Part shown: in pieces, positions 26,070 through 35,698 of the stretch | How the letters are laid out: each line of letters opens with the position of its first letter | Numbering within the stretch: the first letter of the stretch is position 1 | Source: Amycolatopsis mongoliensis | Lineage (GTDB): Bacteria > Actinomycetota > Actinomycetes > Mycobacteriales > Pseudonocardiaceae | Direction of reading: 5' to 3' | Length of the DNA: 64,000 nt | Assembly: GCF_030285665.1 (NCBI RefSeq) | Contig: NZ_CP127295.1 | Location: 8,618,001 to 8,682,000, forward strand | The notes under the pieces: model-generated | Databases searched by the model: none | What the model was told of the DNA's origin: nothing | The model's input: only the letters and a program-made list of their open reading frames with translations | Position numbers and translations under genes: made by a program

Positions 26070-26762
26070 GTGTACTGGACGGATGGCGACCGGCGACGAT
26101 CGGGCGGCGCGAACCGGCTGCTCCCCCGCCTGCTCGGGTCCGGGTTTTCCCCGCTCCTGAACGGAAGGCTCTGCGCCCTGCGCTATCCGGCGGCCCGCGC
26201 GTCGACGCCGGTCGTGTTCCCCGTGCAGTACGCCGGGCCAGGCGCGGAGATCCTGGTCATGGCCGGGAACCCGGACGGCAAGCGCTGGTGGCGGCACTTC
26301 CGCGGCGGCGGCCGCTTCCCGCGCGTCCGCCTGACGCCGGACACCCCGATCGTCGGCTTCACCGTCGGCGCGATGCCGCCGCTACGCGGGCGCGGCGACG
26401 GCGGTGGCGGCCTCCTTCGCCTACTTCATCGGGCTCACGCCGAGCACCGGGGCCGCGCTGCTGCGCAGCTGGCCCCCCTCTGCTCCTCTGGCCGGCCGCG
26501 GCGATCCTCGGCCTGGCCCTGCTGTGCTCGATCGGCTTCGCCCGATGGCTGGTCCTGCGCCGCTCCGTTCCCCGTTCGGCGCGCTGGATCGCCACCACGG
26601 CCGGTGCGTGGCTGCTCGGCCTGGCGGTCTTCCTGGGCGTGACCATGCCGCTGTGGCAGCCCGGGCAGAGCCTGCCCACCACGATCGCGATCGGGATCCT
26701 CGGCGGCCACCACGTCCGCGGTCACCGCGCTCGCAGTGCGCCGCCTTCCCGGCCTGAGCTGA
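26070..26762 (+). pseudogene. Frameshifted F420-type nitroreductase-like/membrane protein
   Basis: Coding character runs through this stretch but changes frame three times. From the GTG at 26070, one frame gives ANRLLPRLLGSGFSPLLNG and VVFPVQYA...LVMAGNPDGKRWWRHF, matching deazaflavin-dependent nitroreductase/DUF385 proteins. Near 26385 sense moves to a second frame ([18 protein letters not shown]), near 26475 to a third with three hydrophobic helices (LLWPAAAILGLALL, ARWIATTAGAWLLGLAVFLG), and near 26705 back, ending at 26760-26762. The C-run at 26470-26475 is a likely slip site. No intact product is possible. Sequencing error is the alternative. The tail overlaps the convergent ctpF end by 41 bases. 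Confidence 0.65.
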
Positions 26763-29325
26763 TCCCCCGCCGGGCCGCCACCCGGTGCCAGATCAGCTTG
26801 TCCGCCTCCACCACGGCGAACGCCACGACGGCCGCACCCAGGACCCACAGCCAGGAGCGCACGCCGACCGGCGCCGTGTGGAACCACGTGTTCATGACCG
26901 GGACGTAGGTCAGCAGCAGCTGGAGCCCGGCCGTGAGCCCGACGCCGAGCGCGAACATCCGGCTGCGGCCGGGCCAGGCGAGCAGCACCGGCCGGTCCAG
27001 CGACCGGCAGCTGAGCAGGTACGCGGCCTGCACGCCCACGAACACGTTGATCGCGCTCGTGCGGGCCTCCGCGAGCGACAGCCCGGCGGCCAGCTCGGCC
27101 CGGTAGGCCGCGAAAGCCGCCACCACGAGCAGGAGCGACACGAGCACGACCCGGCGCAGCAGCGCGGCGGTGAAGAGCGGACGCTTCGGCGGACGCGGGG
27201 GCCGCCCCATGATGCCGGCCTCGGTGGGCTCGAACGCCATCGTGAGCCCCAGGAACACCGCGGTCGTCATGTTGATCCACAGGATCTGCACCGGCACGAT
27301 CGGCAGCGTCGCGCCGAGCACGATCGCCACCAGCACGACCATGCCCTCGCCGATGTTGGCCGGCAGCGTCCACGCGATGAACTTCCGCAGGTTGTCGAAG
27401 ACGCTCCGGCCTTCCCGCACCGCCGCTTCGATCGAGGCGAAGTCGTCGTCGGTCAGCACCATGTCCGCGGCCTGCCGGGCGGCGTCGGTGCCGTTGCGGC
27501 CCATCGCGACGCCGATGTCCGCACGGCGCAACGCCGGTGCGTCGTTGACGCCGTCGCCGGTCATCGCGACCACGTGGCCGCGCCGCTGCAACGCCCGCAC
27601 CAGCTGCAGTTTCTGCCCCGGCGACACCCGCGCGAACACCTGCGTGGCCGCCACGGCGTCGTCGAATTCCGCTTCGGGCAGCTCGGTCAGCTCGGCGCCG
27701 GTGAGCACCCGCGCCGCCGACGGCGTGTCCACCAGCCCGACGGCGGCGGCGATCGCGCGTGCGGTCCCCGCGTGGTCGCCGGTGATCATCTTCACGTCGA
27801 TGCCCGCGCTCCGGCACGCCGCGACGGCGGCGACCGCCTCCGGCCGCGGCGGGTCGTGCATCGCCTGCAGCCCCAGCAACGTCGGCGCGGAACCCGGCGT
27901 GAACCGGGCGAACGCGAGCACCCGCAGGCCCCGCCCGGTCAGCTCCCGGTGCACCCGGTCCAGCGCGGCCGCGTCGAGCGGGCGGACCCCGTCGGGCGTG
28001 CTCTCGTCCGCGCACCGCGCCGCCACCTCCTCGACCGCGCCCTTGAGGTAACCGACGGCTCCGTGCACCGTGGTCATCATGCGGTTCTCGGACTCGAAGG
28101 GGACCGTTTCCGTGCGCGGCGCCGCGGCCCGGATCGCCTCGGGATCCAGCCCGGCGGCGAGCGCCGATTCGAGCAGCGCGATCTCCGTCGGGTCCCCCTC
28201 GCCGATTCGCGCGTCGTTGCAGAGGACCCCCGCGACGAGGCACTCGCGGGCCTCCGCCGGGGAGACCACCCGGCCGGCGACGGCGAAGGCGGTCACGGTC
28301 ATCCGGTTTTGCGTGAGCGTGCCCGTCTTGTCGGTGCAGATCACCGTGGTGCCGCCGAGTGTCTCGACCGCGGGCAGGTTCCGCACGATCGCGCCGCGCC
28401 GCGACATCCGCACCACGCCGATGGCCAGCACGATCGCCACCGCGGCCGGCAGTCCTTCGGGGATCGCCCCGACGGCGAGCGCGACGACCGCGGTGAACAT
28501 CTCGGGCACCGGCGTACCGCGGAAGACCCCGAGCGCGAAGGCCGCGACGGCGACCGCGACGATCGCGACGCTCAGCTGCCGGGAGAACCGGGCGAGCTTG
28601 CGGGTCAGCGGGGTGGCGACGACCTCCGCGGTGGCCACCAGGTGCTGGATGTCACCCAGCTCGGTTGCGCCACCGGTCGCCGTGACCACCGCGCGGGCCC
28701 AGCCGCGCGTCACCAGCGTCCCGGAGTAGGCGCACCCGGTCCGGTCGGCGACCACGGCTTCCTCCACCACGGCGTCGGCGGACTTGAGCACCGGCACCGA
28801 CTCCCCGGTCAGGGCCGACTCGTCGACCTCCGCCAGCCGGACGTCCGTGAGCCGGACGTCGGCCGGGACCCGGTCCCCCGCGGCCAGCTCGACGACGTCC
28901 CCGGGAACGAGCCGGACGGCCGGGATCCGCCGGAGGGCGCCGTCGCGCAGGACGATGGCTTCGAGCGGCACCATCCGCGACAGCGCTTCCAGGGCCCGTT
29001 GCGCCCGGGACTCCTGCACGAAGCCGATGACCGCGTTGAGCACCACGACCCCGCCGATCACCCCGGCGTCGACGTACCCGCCGAACGCCGCGGTCACCAC
29101 GCCGGCGAGGATGAGGACGTAGATGAGCGGGTCGTGGAACTGGCGCAGCAGCCGGAGCAGCGGCCCCGGCCCGGAAGGCGCGGTCACCGCGTTGGGACCG
29201 AAGCGCTCGAGCCGGGCTTCGGCTTCTTCGGTGCTCAGCCCCTGCTGCGGGTCGACGCCCAGTTGCCCGGCGATCTCGGTCGCCGGGCGGGAGTGGAACG
29301 CCTCGGGGTGGGCGGTGGTCTTCAC
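26722..29325 (-). CDS. ctpF: P2-type cation-transporting ATPase, CtpF-like
   Basis: An 867-residue P-type ATPase with an N-terminal cation-ATPase domain, TGES (172-175), IPEGLP in TM4 (288-293), phosphorylation site DKTGTLT (Asp332) and TGDGVNDAPAL. IPEGLP and the C-terminal six-helix block place it with P2 (Ca2+-type) pumps, like CtpF (Rv1997), a DosR-regulon member. Likely it exports calcium or another cation. The GTG at 29325 overlaps the stop of the YbdK-type gene, making it the last gene of the long operon that starts at the aldolase. Longer upstream readings run through other genes. Confidence 0.9.
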   Translation of the reverse strand: MKTTAHPEAFHSRPATEIAGQLGVDPQQGLSTEEAEARLERFGPNAVTAPSGPGPLLRLLRQFHDPLIYVLILAGVVTAAFGGYVDAGVIGGVVVLNAVIGFVQESRAQRALEALSRMVPLEAIVLRDGALRRIPAVRLVPGDVVELAAGDRVPADVRLTDVRLAEVDESALTGESVPVLKSADAVVEEAVVADRTGCAYSGTLVTRGWARAVVTATGGATELGDIQHLVATAEVVATPLTRKLARFSRQLSVAIVAVAVAAFALGVFRGTPVPEMFTAVVALAVGAIPEGLPAAVAIVLAIGVVRMSRRGAIVRNLPAVETLGGTTVICTDKTGTLTQNRMTVTAFAVAGRVVSPAEARECLVAGVLCNDARIGEGDPTEIALLESALAAGLDPEAIRAAAPRTETVPFESENRMMTTVHGAVGYLKGAVEEVAARCADESTPDGVRPLDAAALDRVHRELTGRGLRVLAFARFTPGSAPTLLGLQAMHDPPRPEAVAAVAACRSAGIDVKMITGDHAGTARAIAAAVGLVDTPSAARVLTGAELTELPEAEFDDAVAATQVFARVSPGQKLQLVRALQRRGHVVAMTGDGVNDAPALRRADIGVAMGRNGTDAARQAADMVLTDDDFASIEAAVREGRSVFDNLRKFIAWTLPANIGEGMVVLVAIVLGATLPIVPVQILWINMTTAVFLGLTMAFEPTEAGIMGRPPRPPKRPLFTAALLRRVVLVSLLLVVAAFAAYRAELAAGLSLAEARTSAINVFVGVQAAYLLSCRSLDRPVLLAWPGRSRMFALGVGLTAGLQLLLTYVPVMNTWFHTAPVGVRSWLWVLGAAVVAFAVVEADKLIWHRVAARRGISSGREGGALRAR

Positions 29326-30437
29326 CGGGCTGCCTTCCGTTCCTGGTCTTCGCCCCGCGTCACCGCGGCCAGCCGCCCGGCGAACTCCGCCGGCGTGTCC
29401 GATATCGCGCGCAGAGCGCGCTGCCGCTCCGCGCCGCCGCCCCGCGACGTGAGCGCGCACCAGCCGGCCAGGACGTCCTCGAGGTCGCCCGTCGCCCGCA
29501 GCGCGGGCCGGACGTACGCGAGGAGGTCCTCGGCCAGGCCTTCGTGGCCCACGGGGGTACCGGTCAGCACGTCGACGCCCGGGCCGGCGAGGCCGTACCG
29601 CGCGGCCGCCCGCAGCGCCCGCTCGACGAGCGCGTCCGGCACGCGCGGCGGCGGCGCCCCGCGGCGTTCCTCGGCGAGTGCGGTGACGACCAGGCCTCGC
29701 ACCAGGCCGGCGAGCAGCACCGCGTCCTCCACGTCGAGACAGACGTCGGCGATCCGCACCTCCACCGTCGGGTGCCGCGGGGACAGGCGGGCGTAGAAGT
29801 AGACGCTGCGGGCGTCGATCGCCTTCTTGCGGCGGATGGCGCCGTCGACCGCCGCGTCGTAGTCGGCGACGTCGCGCCACTCGCCCGGCGGGCGGGCCGT
29901 CGGCCAGCGCGACCACAGCGGGTACCGGGCGCTGGCCCACCCGGAGTCCAGCCCGTCCACGTACGGCGAGTTGGCGCTGATCGCCAGCAGGGCACCGAGC
30001 CACGGCCGCAGCCGCGCCAGCACCCGCACCCCGGCGGCCCGCGACGGGACGCCGACGTGGACGTGGCAGGCGCACGTGCCCGCCTCCCCGACCAGCGCGG
30101 GGAAGCGGTCCGCCAGCTTGCGGTAGCGCGGATCGGCCGTGACCCGCGAGGCCGTGCCGAACGGGGCCACGCCCGTGGCCAGCGCGACGCACCCGGCGTG
30201 CTCCGCGGCCTCGGCCAGCCGGCGCCGCAGCCGGATCAGGTCCGCGCGTACCCCGGACAGCGACCGGCACACGCCGGTCGCCGTCTCCACCTGGAACCGC
30301 AGGAACTCCGCCATCACCCCCGGCTCGTCCGCCAGCAGCTCCAGGACTCGCGGTGCCGCCGCGGCCGTGGCCCCCGACCGCGGGTCCACGAGCACGAACT
30401 CCTCCTCGACACCGACCGTGTCACCCCCGTCGTCCAC
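29322..30437 (-). CDS. YbdK-type carboxylate-amine ligase (GCS2 family)
   Basis: A 371-residue member of glutamate-cysteine ligase family 2. Signature pieces: GVEEEFVLVD near the N-terminus, CACHVHVGVPS (about 122-132) with metal-binding His, ANSPYVDGLDSGWASAR (about 154-170) and HPTVEVRIADVC (about 222-233). Members ligate glutamate to an amine/thiol with ATP; true substrate here is not known. It lies between the flavodoxin (8 bases) and ctpF (GTGA overlap). Confidence 0.85.
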   Translation of the reverse strand: MDDGGDTVGVEEEFVLVDPRSGATAAAAPRVLELLADEPGVMAEFLRFQVETATGVCRSLSGVRADLIRLRRRLAEAAEHAGCVALATGVAPFGTASRVTADPRYRKLADRFPALVGEAGTCACHVHVGVPSRAAGVRVLARLRPWLGALLAISANSPYVDGLDSGWASARYPLWSRWPTARPPGEWRDVADYDAAVDGAIRRKKAIDARSVYFYARLSPRHPTVEVRIADVCLDVEDAVLLAGLVRGLVVTALAEERRGAPPPRVPDALVERALRAAARYGLAGPGVDVLTGTPVGHEGLAEDLLAYVRPALRATGDLEDVLAGWCALTSRGGGAERQRALRAISDTPAEFAGRLAAVTRGEDQERKAAR

Positions 30438-30445
30438 GACCGGCC

Positions 30446-30955
30446 TCAGGACACGGTCCGGCGCGCGGCCGCGCCGAGCGCCGCGCCCCAGGCCTCGGCG
30501 CGCTCCAGCTCACCGGGCGCGGGGCCGGCGTCGGCCGGGTCGGTGCCGACGAAGAAGCTCTCGGCGGGCGCCGCCAGGCGGCACCCGAGCCGGCGCAGCC
30601 GCTTCGCGACGCCGAGCGACGCGGCGCCGGTGAGCACGCGGGGCTTGTCGAGGCGGGTGTCGAAAGCCGCGACCGGGAGCCCCTGCGGAACCGGCCCGAG
30701 GGAGTCCAGCCACTCGCGCACCCCGGTCTCCGACCGGGTGGGGTGATCTGCCTGCTGTGCGGCCGACTTCCGCGTCGCGGCGCGGCTCATGCCGTGCACG
30801 TGGGTGGGGCCGCCGACGACGAGCAGGTCGACGCCGGTGAGGTCCGCCGGCGCGTTGTCGACGTTGACCACCTCGGCGGCCATCCCTTGCGCGACGGCTC
30901 GGGCGATCTGCTCGGTGGCGCCGAACATCGACTCGAAGACGACGACGATGCGCAT
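30446..30955 (-). CDS. Flavodoxin-domain protein
   Basis: A 169-residue flavodoxin-fold protein with the FMN phosphate loop ESMFGATEQIARAV (about 8-21) and GGPTHVHGMS (about 48-57). GAGGAGGCAGGC before the ATG at 30955 is a strong ribosome site. In this operon it could carry electrons from the 2-oxoacid oxidoreductase in place of ferredoxin, an inference from position only. Confidence 0.85.
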   Translation of the reverse strand: MRIVVVFESMFGATEQIARAVAQGMAAEVVNVDNAPADLTGVDLLVVGGPTHVHGMSRAATRKSAAQQADHPTRSETGVREWLDSLGPVPQGLPVAAFDTRLDKPRVLTGAASLGVAKRLRRLGCRLAAPAESFFVGTDPADAGPAPGELERAEAWGAALGAAARRTVS

Positions 30956-30965
30956 GCCTGCCTCC

Positions 30966-31232
30966 TCAGTGATCCAGCCGGACGGACTTCTGGGTGAGCT
31001 CTTCGATGTCACCGGCAGCGCACTCGAGCAGGTTGTGCGCGAGGTCGCTCAACGCGCGCGACGCCGCGAGCTCGTCGCCGATCTCGGGCACGTTCCGGTC
31101 GGCCGGGTTGAGCCGGGCCGTGCCGACGCCGGAGATCCGGGTGTCGTCGGCCGTGTGCAACCGGGCCGTGGCCCGGGTCCGGCCGTCGTTCTCGTCGATG
31201 ATCAGCTCGACGCGCCAGCGCTTCTCCTGCAT
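30966..31232 (-). CDS. DUF1876 protein (Rv1738 family)
   Basis: An 88-residue protein of DUF1876: MQEKRWRVELIIDE, TRATARLHT and RNVPEIGDELAASRALSDLAH are typical. The family includes Rv1738 and Rv2632c of M. tuberculosis; Rv1738 is strongly DosR-induced and its fold resembles ribosome hibernation factors. A translation-silencing role is therefore possible, not shown. GAGGAGGTAGTC precedes the ATG at 31232. It sits between the GltD-like and flavodoxin genes. Confidence 0.9.
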   Translation of the reverse strand: MQEKRWRVELIIDENDGRTRATARLHTADDTRISGVGTARLNPADRNVPEIGDELAASRALSDLAHNLLECAAGDIEELTQKSVRLDH

Positions 31233-31246
31233 GACTACCTCCTCGT

Positions 31247-32875
31247 TCAAGATTCCTCGGGCACCATTTCGATGGCGCCACAGGGACATTCGGCGACGCA
31301 GATCCCGCACCCCTTGCAGTAGTCGAGATCGATCGCGTACTTGTCGCCCGGCTCGAGCTTGATGACGGCGTTGTCCGGGCAGACGCCGTAGCAGTTGTCG
31401 CATTCGAAGCAGTTGCCGCAGGACAGGCAGCGGCGAGCCTCGAACAAGGCCGTCGACGCGTCCAGGCCACCCTTGATCTCGTCGAAGGTGGACACCCGCC
31501 GGGACAGGTCGAGGTGCGGCCGGACGGTCCGGTCGGCGTCGCTGTAGTACCAGGTGTTGAGGTTCTCGAACGTCGCCGGGCGCGGGGCGGGCGGCTCGGT
31601 GGCGACCGCGCCGCGCAGCCAGGCGTCGATCTCCCTGGCCGCCTTCGCGCCGTGTCCCACCGCGACGGTCGCGGTCCGGCCGGACGGCACCATGTCACCG
31701 CCGGCGAAGATGCCCGGGTGCCCGGTCATCAGGCCCGGGCCGACCCGCACGACCCCGTCCGCGTGCTCGACGTCCGCCAGACCGTCCACAAGGGACAGAT
31801 CGGCGTCCTGGCCGAGGGCCAGCACGACGCTGTCGGCGGCGAGCCGCTCGAATTCGCCGGTCGGCTGGGGGAACCCGGATTCGTCGAGCTGCATCTTCTC
31901 GACCGTGATGCCTTCGCCGTCGATCTCGCTGATCGTCGACAGCCACCGCATCGCGACGCCTTCTTCGGCGGCCTCGGCCACTTCGGACTCGTGCGCGGGC
32001 ATCCGGTCACGCGTGCGCCGGTAGACGACCACGGCGTCGGTCGCGCCGAGCCGCTTCGCGGTGCGGGCGGCGTCCATCGCGGTGTTGCCCCCGCCGTAGA
32101 CCGCCACGCGGCGGCCGAGCAGCGGCCGTTCCCCTTCTTCCATGCCGTGCAGCAGCGAAACGGCGTCGAGCACGCGGGCGGAGTCCCCGGCCGGGATGTA
32201 GGCGCGCTTGCCGACCTGCGCCCCGACCGCGAGGAAGACCGCGTCGAAACCACCGTCGGCCATGGTCTTCGCGGCATCGGTGACGCGGGTGTTCTGCTCG
32301 AACACGACACCCATGGCGCGGATCCGCTCGATCTCCGCGTCGATCACGTCGCGGGGCAGCCGGTAGCGCGGGATGCCGTAGCGCATCATCCCGCCGGGCG
32401 CGGCCTCCGCGTCGCGGACCGTGACGGCGTGCCCGAACCGGGCCAGGTGGTAGGCGGCGGAGAGGCCGGCCGGGCCCGCGCCAACGACGAGCACCCGCTT
32501 GCCGGACGGGTCCGCGACGGGGATCGTCCAGCCCTGCTTGATGCCCTCGTCGCCGAGGAAACGTTCGACGGAGTTGATCCCGACGGCCTCGTCGAGCTGC
32601 CCGCGGTTGCAGGCGCTCTCGCACGGCCGGTAGCAGATCCGGCCGAGCACGGCGGGCAGCGGGTTGTCGGCCATGATCCCCCGCCACGCGTTCTCGTAGT
32701 CCCCCGATTCCGCGTGGTAGAGCCACTTCTGGATGTCCTGGCCGGCCGGGCAGGCCTGGTTGCACGGCGGCAGCAGGTCGACGTAGACCGGCCGCTCGGT
32801 GCGCCACGCGCCGGTCTTGTTGGCCCGGCTGGACCCGACGTCGAGCGTGATCGCGAACGGCTTCTCGTGCTCCAT
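31247..32875 (-). CDS. GltD-like NAD(P)/FAD oxidoreductase fused to a two-cluster ferredoxin
   Basis: A 542-residue fusion. N-terminal cysteine motifs CNQACPAGQ (about 38-46) and [12 protein letters not shown] (about 81-92) resemble the Fe-S domain of glutamate synthase small subunit and dihydropyrimidine dehydrogenase. FAD site [10 protein letters not shown] (about 132-141), NAD(P) site [10 protein letters not shown] (about 263-272). The C-terminus (about 468-535) is an 8Fe ferredoxin: [13 protein letters not shown] and [14 protein letters not shown]. It directly follows the beta subunit (1-base gap) and supplies the delta-type ferredoxin domain that the other subunits lack, so it likely passes electrons from 2-oxoacid oxidation to NAD(P) or takes them for reduction. 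Confidence 0.9.
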   Translation of the reverse strand: MEHEKPFAITLDVGSSRANKTGAWRTERPVYVDLLPPCNQACPAGQDIQKWLYHAESGDYENAWRGIMADNPLPAVLGRICYRPCESACNRGQLDEAVGINSVERFLGDEGIKQGWTIPVADPSGKRVLVVGAGPAGLSAAYHLARFGHAVTVRDAEAAPGGMMRYGIPRYRLPRDVIDAEIERIRAMGVVFEQNTRVTDAAKTMADGGFDAVFLAVGAQVGKRAYIPAGDSARVLDAVSLLHGMEEGERPLLGRRVAVYGGGNTAMDAARTAKRLGATDAVVVYRRTRDRMPAHESEVAEAAEEGVAMRWLSTISEIDGEGITVEKMQLDESGFPQPTGEFERLAADSVVLALGQDADLSLVDGLADVEHADGVVRVGPGLMTGHPGIFAGGDMVPSGRTATVAVGHGAKAAREIDAWLRGAVATEPPAPRPATFENLNTWYYSDADRTVRPHLDLSRRVSTFDEIKGGLDASTALFEARRCLSCGNCFECDNCYGVCPDNAVIKLEPGDKYAIDLDYCKGCGICVAECPCGAIEMVPEES

Positions 32876-32876
32876 C

Positions 32877-33872
32877 TCAGTCCTCCCCGAGCAGGTCGTA
32901 GCGGCGGATGTTGCGGTCGGCCTGCGCCTGGATCCGCGCGATCACGTCGGTGCGCGGCCGGTCGCCGAACAGGTGCGCGTACCGCGTCTGGCGCCGCAGG
33001 TAGTCCTCGACCGGCACGCGGCGGCGGATCTTCGACGTCGCGACGATCTCGCCGTGCTCGGCCTCGAACACCGGGAACAGCCCGCTTTCCTTGGCGAGGC
33101 GGGCGATCAGGATGGTGTCGTGGGACGCGCTGCCCCAGCCGAGCGGGCACGGCACCAGGACGTGCAGGTAGCGGGCGCCGCGGAACTCCATCGCCCGCGT
33201 CACCTTCGCTTCGAGGTCGCGCAGGTCCGCGACGGTCGCCGTCGCCACGTACGGGATCTCGTGCGCCAGCGCGATCATCGGGACGTTCTTGCCCTGCCCG
33301 AACACGGCGCCGGGCTCCGGTCCGACGGCCGGCGTCGTCGCCGTGCGGGCCGCGGCCGGGGTCGCCCCCGAGCGCTGGACGCCGGTGTTCATGTAGGCCT
33401 CGTTGTCGTAGCAGATGTAGAGCACGTCGTCGTTGCGCTCGAACATCCCGGACAGGCACGCGAAGCCGATGTCGACCGTGCCGCCGTCGCCACCCTGGCC
33501 GACCACGCGGACGTCGGTGCGGCCCTTGGCCTTCATCGCCGCCGCGACCCCGGTGGCGACCGCGGGTGCGTTGCCGAACAGCGAGTGCAGCCACGGGATC
33601 CGCCACGACGTCTCGGGGTACGGCGTCGAGAAGACCTCCAGGCAACCGGTCGCGTTGACGGCGACCATCCGGTTCCCGGTGGCGCGCATGGCCGCGTCGA
33701 GCGCGTACCGCGCGCCCAGTGCCTCCCCGCAGCCCTGGCAGGCGCGGTGCCCGCAGTCGATCGAGTTGATCCGCTGCCGGTCGGACTGCACGCTGCGCTG
33801 GTCGGCACCGAGCAGCCGGCCGCCGACCGCGAAGCTGCCGGTCTGGTAGAACTTGATCGGCGTCACCGCCAT
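32877..33872 (-). CDS. porB: Pyruvate/2-oxoacid:ferredoxin oxidoreductase, beta subunit
   Basis: A 331-residue ThDP-binding subunit. Cysteines for a 4Fe-4S cluster are in [12 protein letters not shown] (about 40-51); the ThDP/Mg motif is [12 protein letters not shown] (about 104-115) followed by [10 protein letters not shown] (about 133-142). It decarboxylates a 2-oxoacid and passes electrons to its cluster. Substrate is probably pyruvate, given the PorA-like partner, but 2-oxoglutarate or others are possible. ATG at 33872 is preferred to an upstream start that would overlap the alpha gene. Four bases separate it from porA. Confidence 0.9.
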   Translation of the reverse strand: MAVTPIKFYQTGSFAVGGRLLGADQRSVQSDRQRINSIDCGHRACQGCGEALGARYALDAAMRATGNRMVAVNATGCLEVFSTPYPETSWRIPWLHSLFGNAPAVATGVAAAMKAKGRTDVRVVGQGGDGGTVDIGFACLSGMFERNDDVLYICYDNEAYMNTGVQRSGATPAAARTATTPAVGPEPGAVFGQGKNVPMIALAHEIPYVATATVADLRDLEAKVTRAMEFRGARYLHVLVPCPLGWGSASHDTILIARLAKESGLFPVFEAEHGEIVATSKIRRRVPVEDYLRRQTRYAHLFGDRPRTDVIARIQAQADRNIRRYDLLGED

Positions 33873-33876
33873 GTCA

Positions 33877-35118
33877 TCACCCGATCCGTGAGGCGACCGC
33901 ACCGAGGTCGCGCAGGAGGTTTTCGGCTGTGGGGCCCGAGCGCCGGGTGGCGGCGAGCCGGCCCAGCTCCCGGTCGATCAGCGTGCGGTCGAGGTCGAGG
34001 AACGTCAGCGGCGGCAGCCGGTCAGCTGCCCGCAGCACGCCGTCCAGGGAGGCCTTGGTGACCGCGCGGCCGCCGAGGCCCGCCACGACCGTGTGGACGT
34101 GCGTCGCGGGCGCCGCCGCGACGACGTTCTGCGTGACGATCCCGCCGACGCCGGGTTCGAAGGCGCGCTCCAGGACCACGACGTGCCGGGCGTGCCCGAC
34201 CGCCGCGCGGACGGCGTCGGCCGGGAACGGCCGGAAGCAGGTCAGGCCCAGCACGCCGACGCGCAGGCCGGCTTCGCGCAGTTCGTCGACGGTGTCCTTG
34301 AGCGTGCCGAGCACCGAGCCGAGCGCGATGACGATCGTGTCGGCGTCCTCGGTGCGGTACGCGCGGGTCAGCCCGCCGGAGTTGCGGCCGAACGCCTCCG
34401 CGAAGCGGTCCGAGACGTCCGGGACGAGGTCGAGGGCTTCCATCAGCCGGGCGTGGGCGAGGTAGCGGACCTCGGTGAACGCCTCGGGGCCGACCATCGC
34501 CCCGATCGACGACGGTTCCGCCGGGTCGAGGACCTGGCGGGGCTCGTAGGGCGGCAGGAAGGCGTCGACTTGCTCCTGGTCCGGCGTGTCGACCTGTTCC
34601 CACGCGTGGGTCAGGACGAATCCGTCCATGCACACCATCACCGGGGTCGACAGTTCCTCGGCGATCCGGAACGCCTGGACGTGCAGGTCCGCGGCCTCCT
34701 GGTTCGTCTCCGCGTAGAGCTGGATCCAGCCGGCGTCGCGCAGCGCCATGCTGTCGCTCTGGTCGTTCCAGATGTTGATCGGCGCGCCGATCGCCCGGTT
34801 CGCCACCGTCATCACGATCGGCAGGCCGAGCCCGGAAGCGTTGAACACCGCCTCGGTCATGTACAGCAGGCCCTGGCTCGCGGTGGCGGTGTAGGCCCGC
34901 GCGCCGGCCGCGGACGCACCGATGGCGACCGACATCGCCGCGAACTCCGACTCGACGTTGACGAATTCGCACGGCTCGAGCGCGCCGGACTTCACCAGCT
35001 CCGCCAGGCCCTCCACGATGTGGGTCTGCGGCGAGATCGGATACGCGCAGACCACCTCCGGGCGGCACAGCGCGACCGCGTCGGCGACGGCCTTGGATCC
35101 TTCAATCTGCCTGAGCAC
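33877..35118 (-). CDS. porA: Pyruvate/2-oxoacid:ferredoxin oxidoreductase, alpha subunit
   Basis: A 413-residue alpha subunit containing POR_N (about 15-240, with YPISPQTHI, about 27-35, and ATASQGLLYM, about 78-87) and the domain II/C region (about 255-370). It binds CoA and 2-oxoacid with the beta subunit. Its start overlaps the gamma gene by 17 bases. With gamma, beta and the fused ferredoxin it makes a complete enzyme giving acyl-CoA, CO2 and low-potential electrons. Confidence 0.9.
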   Translation of the reverse strand: MLRQIEGSKAVADAVALCRPEVVCAYPISPQTHIVEGLAELVKSGALEPCEFVNVESEFAAMSVAIGASAAGARAYTATASQGLLYMTEAVFNASGLGLPIVMTVANRAIGAPINIWNDQSDSMALRDAGWIQLYAETNQEAADLHVQAFRIAEELSTPVMVCMDGFVLTHAWEQVDTPDQEQVDAFLPPYEPRQVLDPAEPSSIGAMVGPEAFTEVRYLAHARLMEALDLVPDVSDRFAEAFGRNSGGLTRAYRTEDADTIVIALGSVLGTLKDTVDELREAGLRVGVLGLTCFRPFPADAVRAAVGHARHVVVLERAFEPGVGGIVTQNVVAAAPATHVHTVVAGLGGRAVTKASLDGVLRAADRLPPLTFLDLDRTLIDRELGRLAATRRSGPTAENLLRDLGAVASRIG

Positions 35119-35698
35119 GAGTCAGTTCCCCCCGTTCCGCACGCACGAACCCGTAGGCCGCGGTGGCCGCGGCGATGTTGCCGTCGGCCTTCGCGCCGCT
35201 GAACCGGCCGGAGATCGCGGTGATCACCGAGCGCAGCTCGACGACGCCGGTCAGGGCGGCGAACCCGCCGAGCAGCGCCGCGTTCGGCATCGGGCGGCCG
35301 AGGTGCTCGAGCGCGAACTCGGTGGCCGGCACCACGAGCAGCTGCTCGCGCCGGAACCCGCGGACGAACTCCCCCAGCCCCAGTTCCTCGAAGCTGTGCG
35401 CGGAGTTCACCAGCAGGTAGCCCTCGGGCTTCAGGCCCTCGAAGACGTTCACCTGGTGCAGCAGGGTGGCGTCCTGGATGATCAGCGCGTCGGGCCGCAC
35501 GATCGGTTCCCGCGTGCGGATCACCCGGTCGGCGATCCGGCAGAAGGAGACGACCGGCGCGCCCGTGCGTTCCGAGCCGAAGCTGGGGAACGCCTGCGCG
35601 TGCCGCCCTTCGGTGAACGCGGCGACCGACAGCAGCTCGGCCGCGGTCACCACGCCTTGGCCGCCGCGGCCGTGGATGCGGACCTCGGTCGTGCTCAT
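35102..35698 (-). CDS. porG: Pyruvate/2-oxoacid:ferredoxin oxidoreductase, gamma subunit
   Basis: A 198-residue gamma subunit with the typical start EVRIHGRGGQGVVTAAELL (about 5-23) and PNAALLGGFAAL (about 137-148). ATG at 35698 overlaps the aldolase stop (ATGA). Order gamma-alpha-beta, then the GltD/ferredoxin fusion, defines one enzyme operon. Confidence 0.9.
   Translation of the reverse strand: MSTTEVRIHGRGGQGVVTAAELLSVAAFTEGRHAQAFPSFGSERTGAPVVSFCRIADRVIRTREPIVRPDALIIQDATLLHQVNVFEGLKPEGYLLVNSAHSFEELGLGEFVRGFRREQLLVVPATEFALEHLGRPMPNAALLGGFAALTGVVELRSVITAISGRFSGAKADGNIAAATAAYGFVRAERGELTRAQAD

Noticed and set aside
26785..29796. A 1003-codon open frame on the plus strand opposite the ctpF-like ATPase
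   Set aside because: Its Arg/Gly/His/Pro-rich product has no domain character; it is the antisense shadow of a well-conserved P-type ATPase, as expected in very GC-rich DNA.
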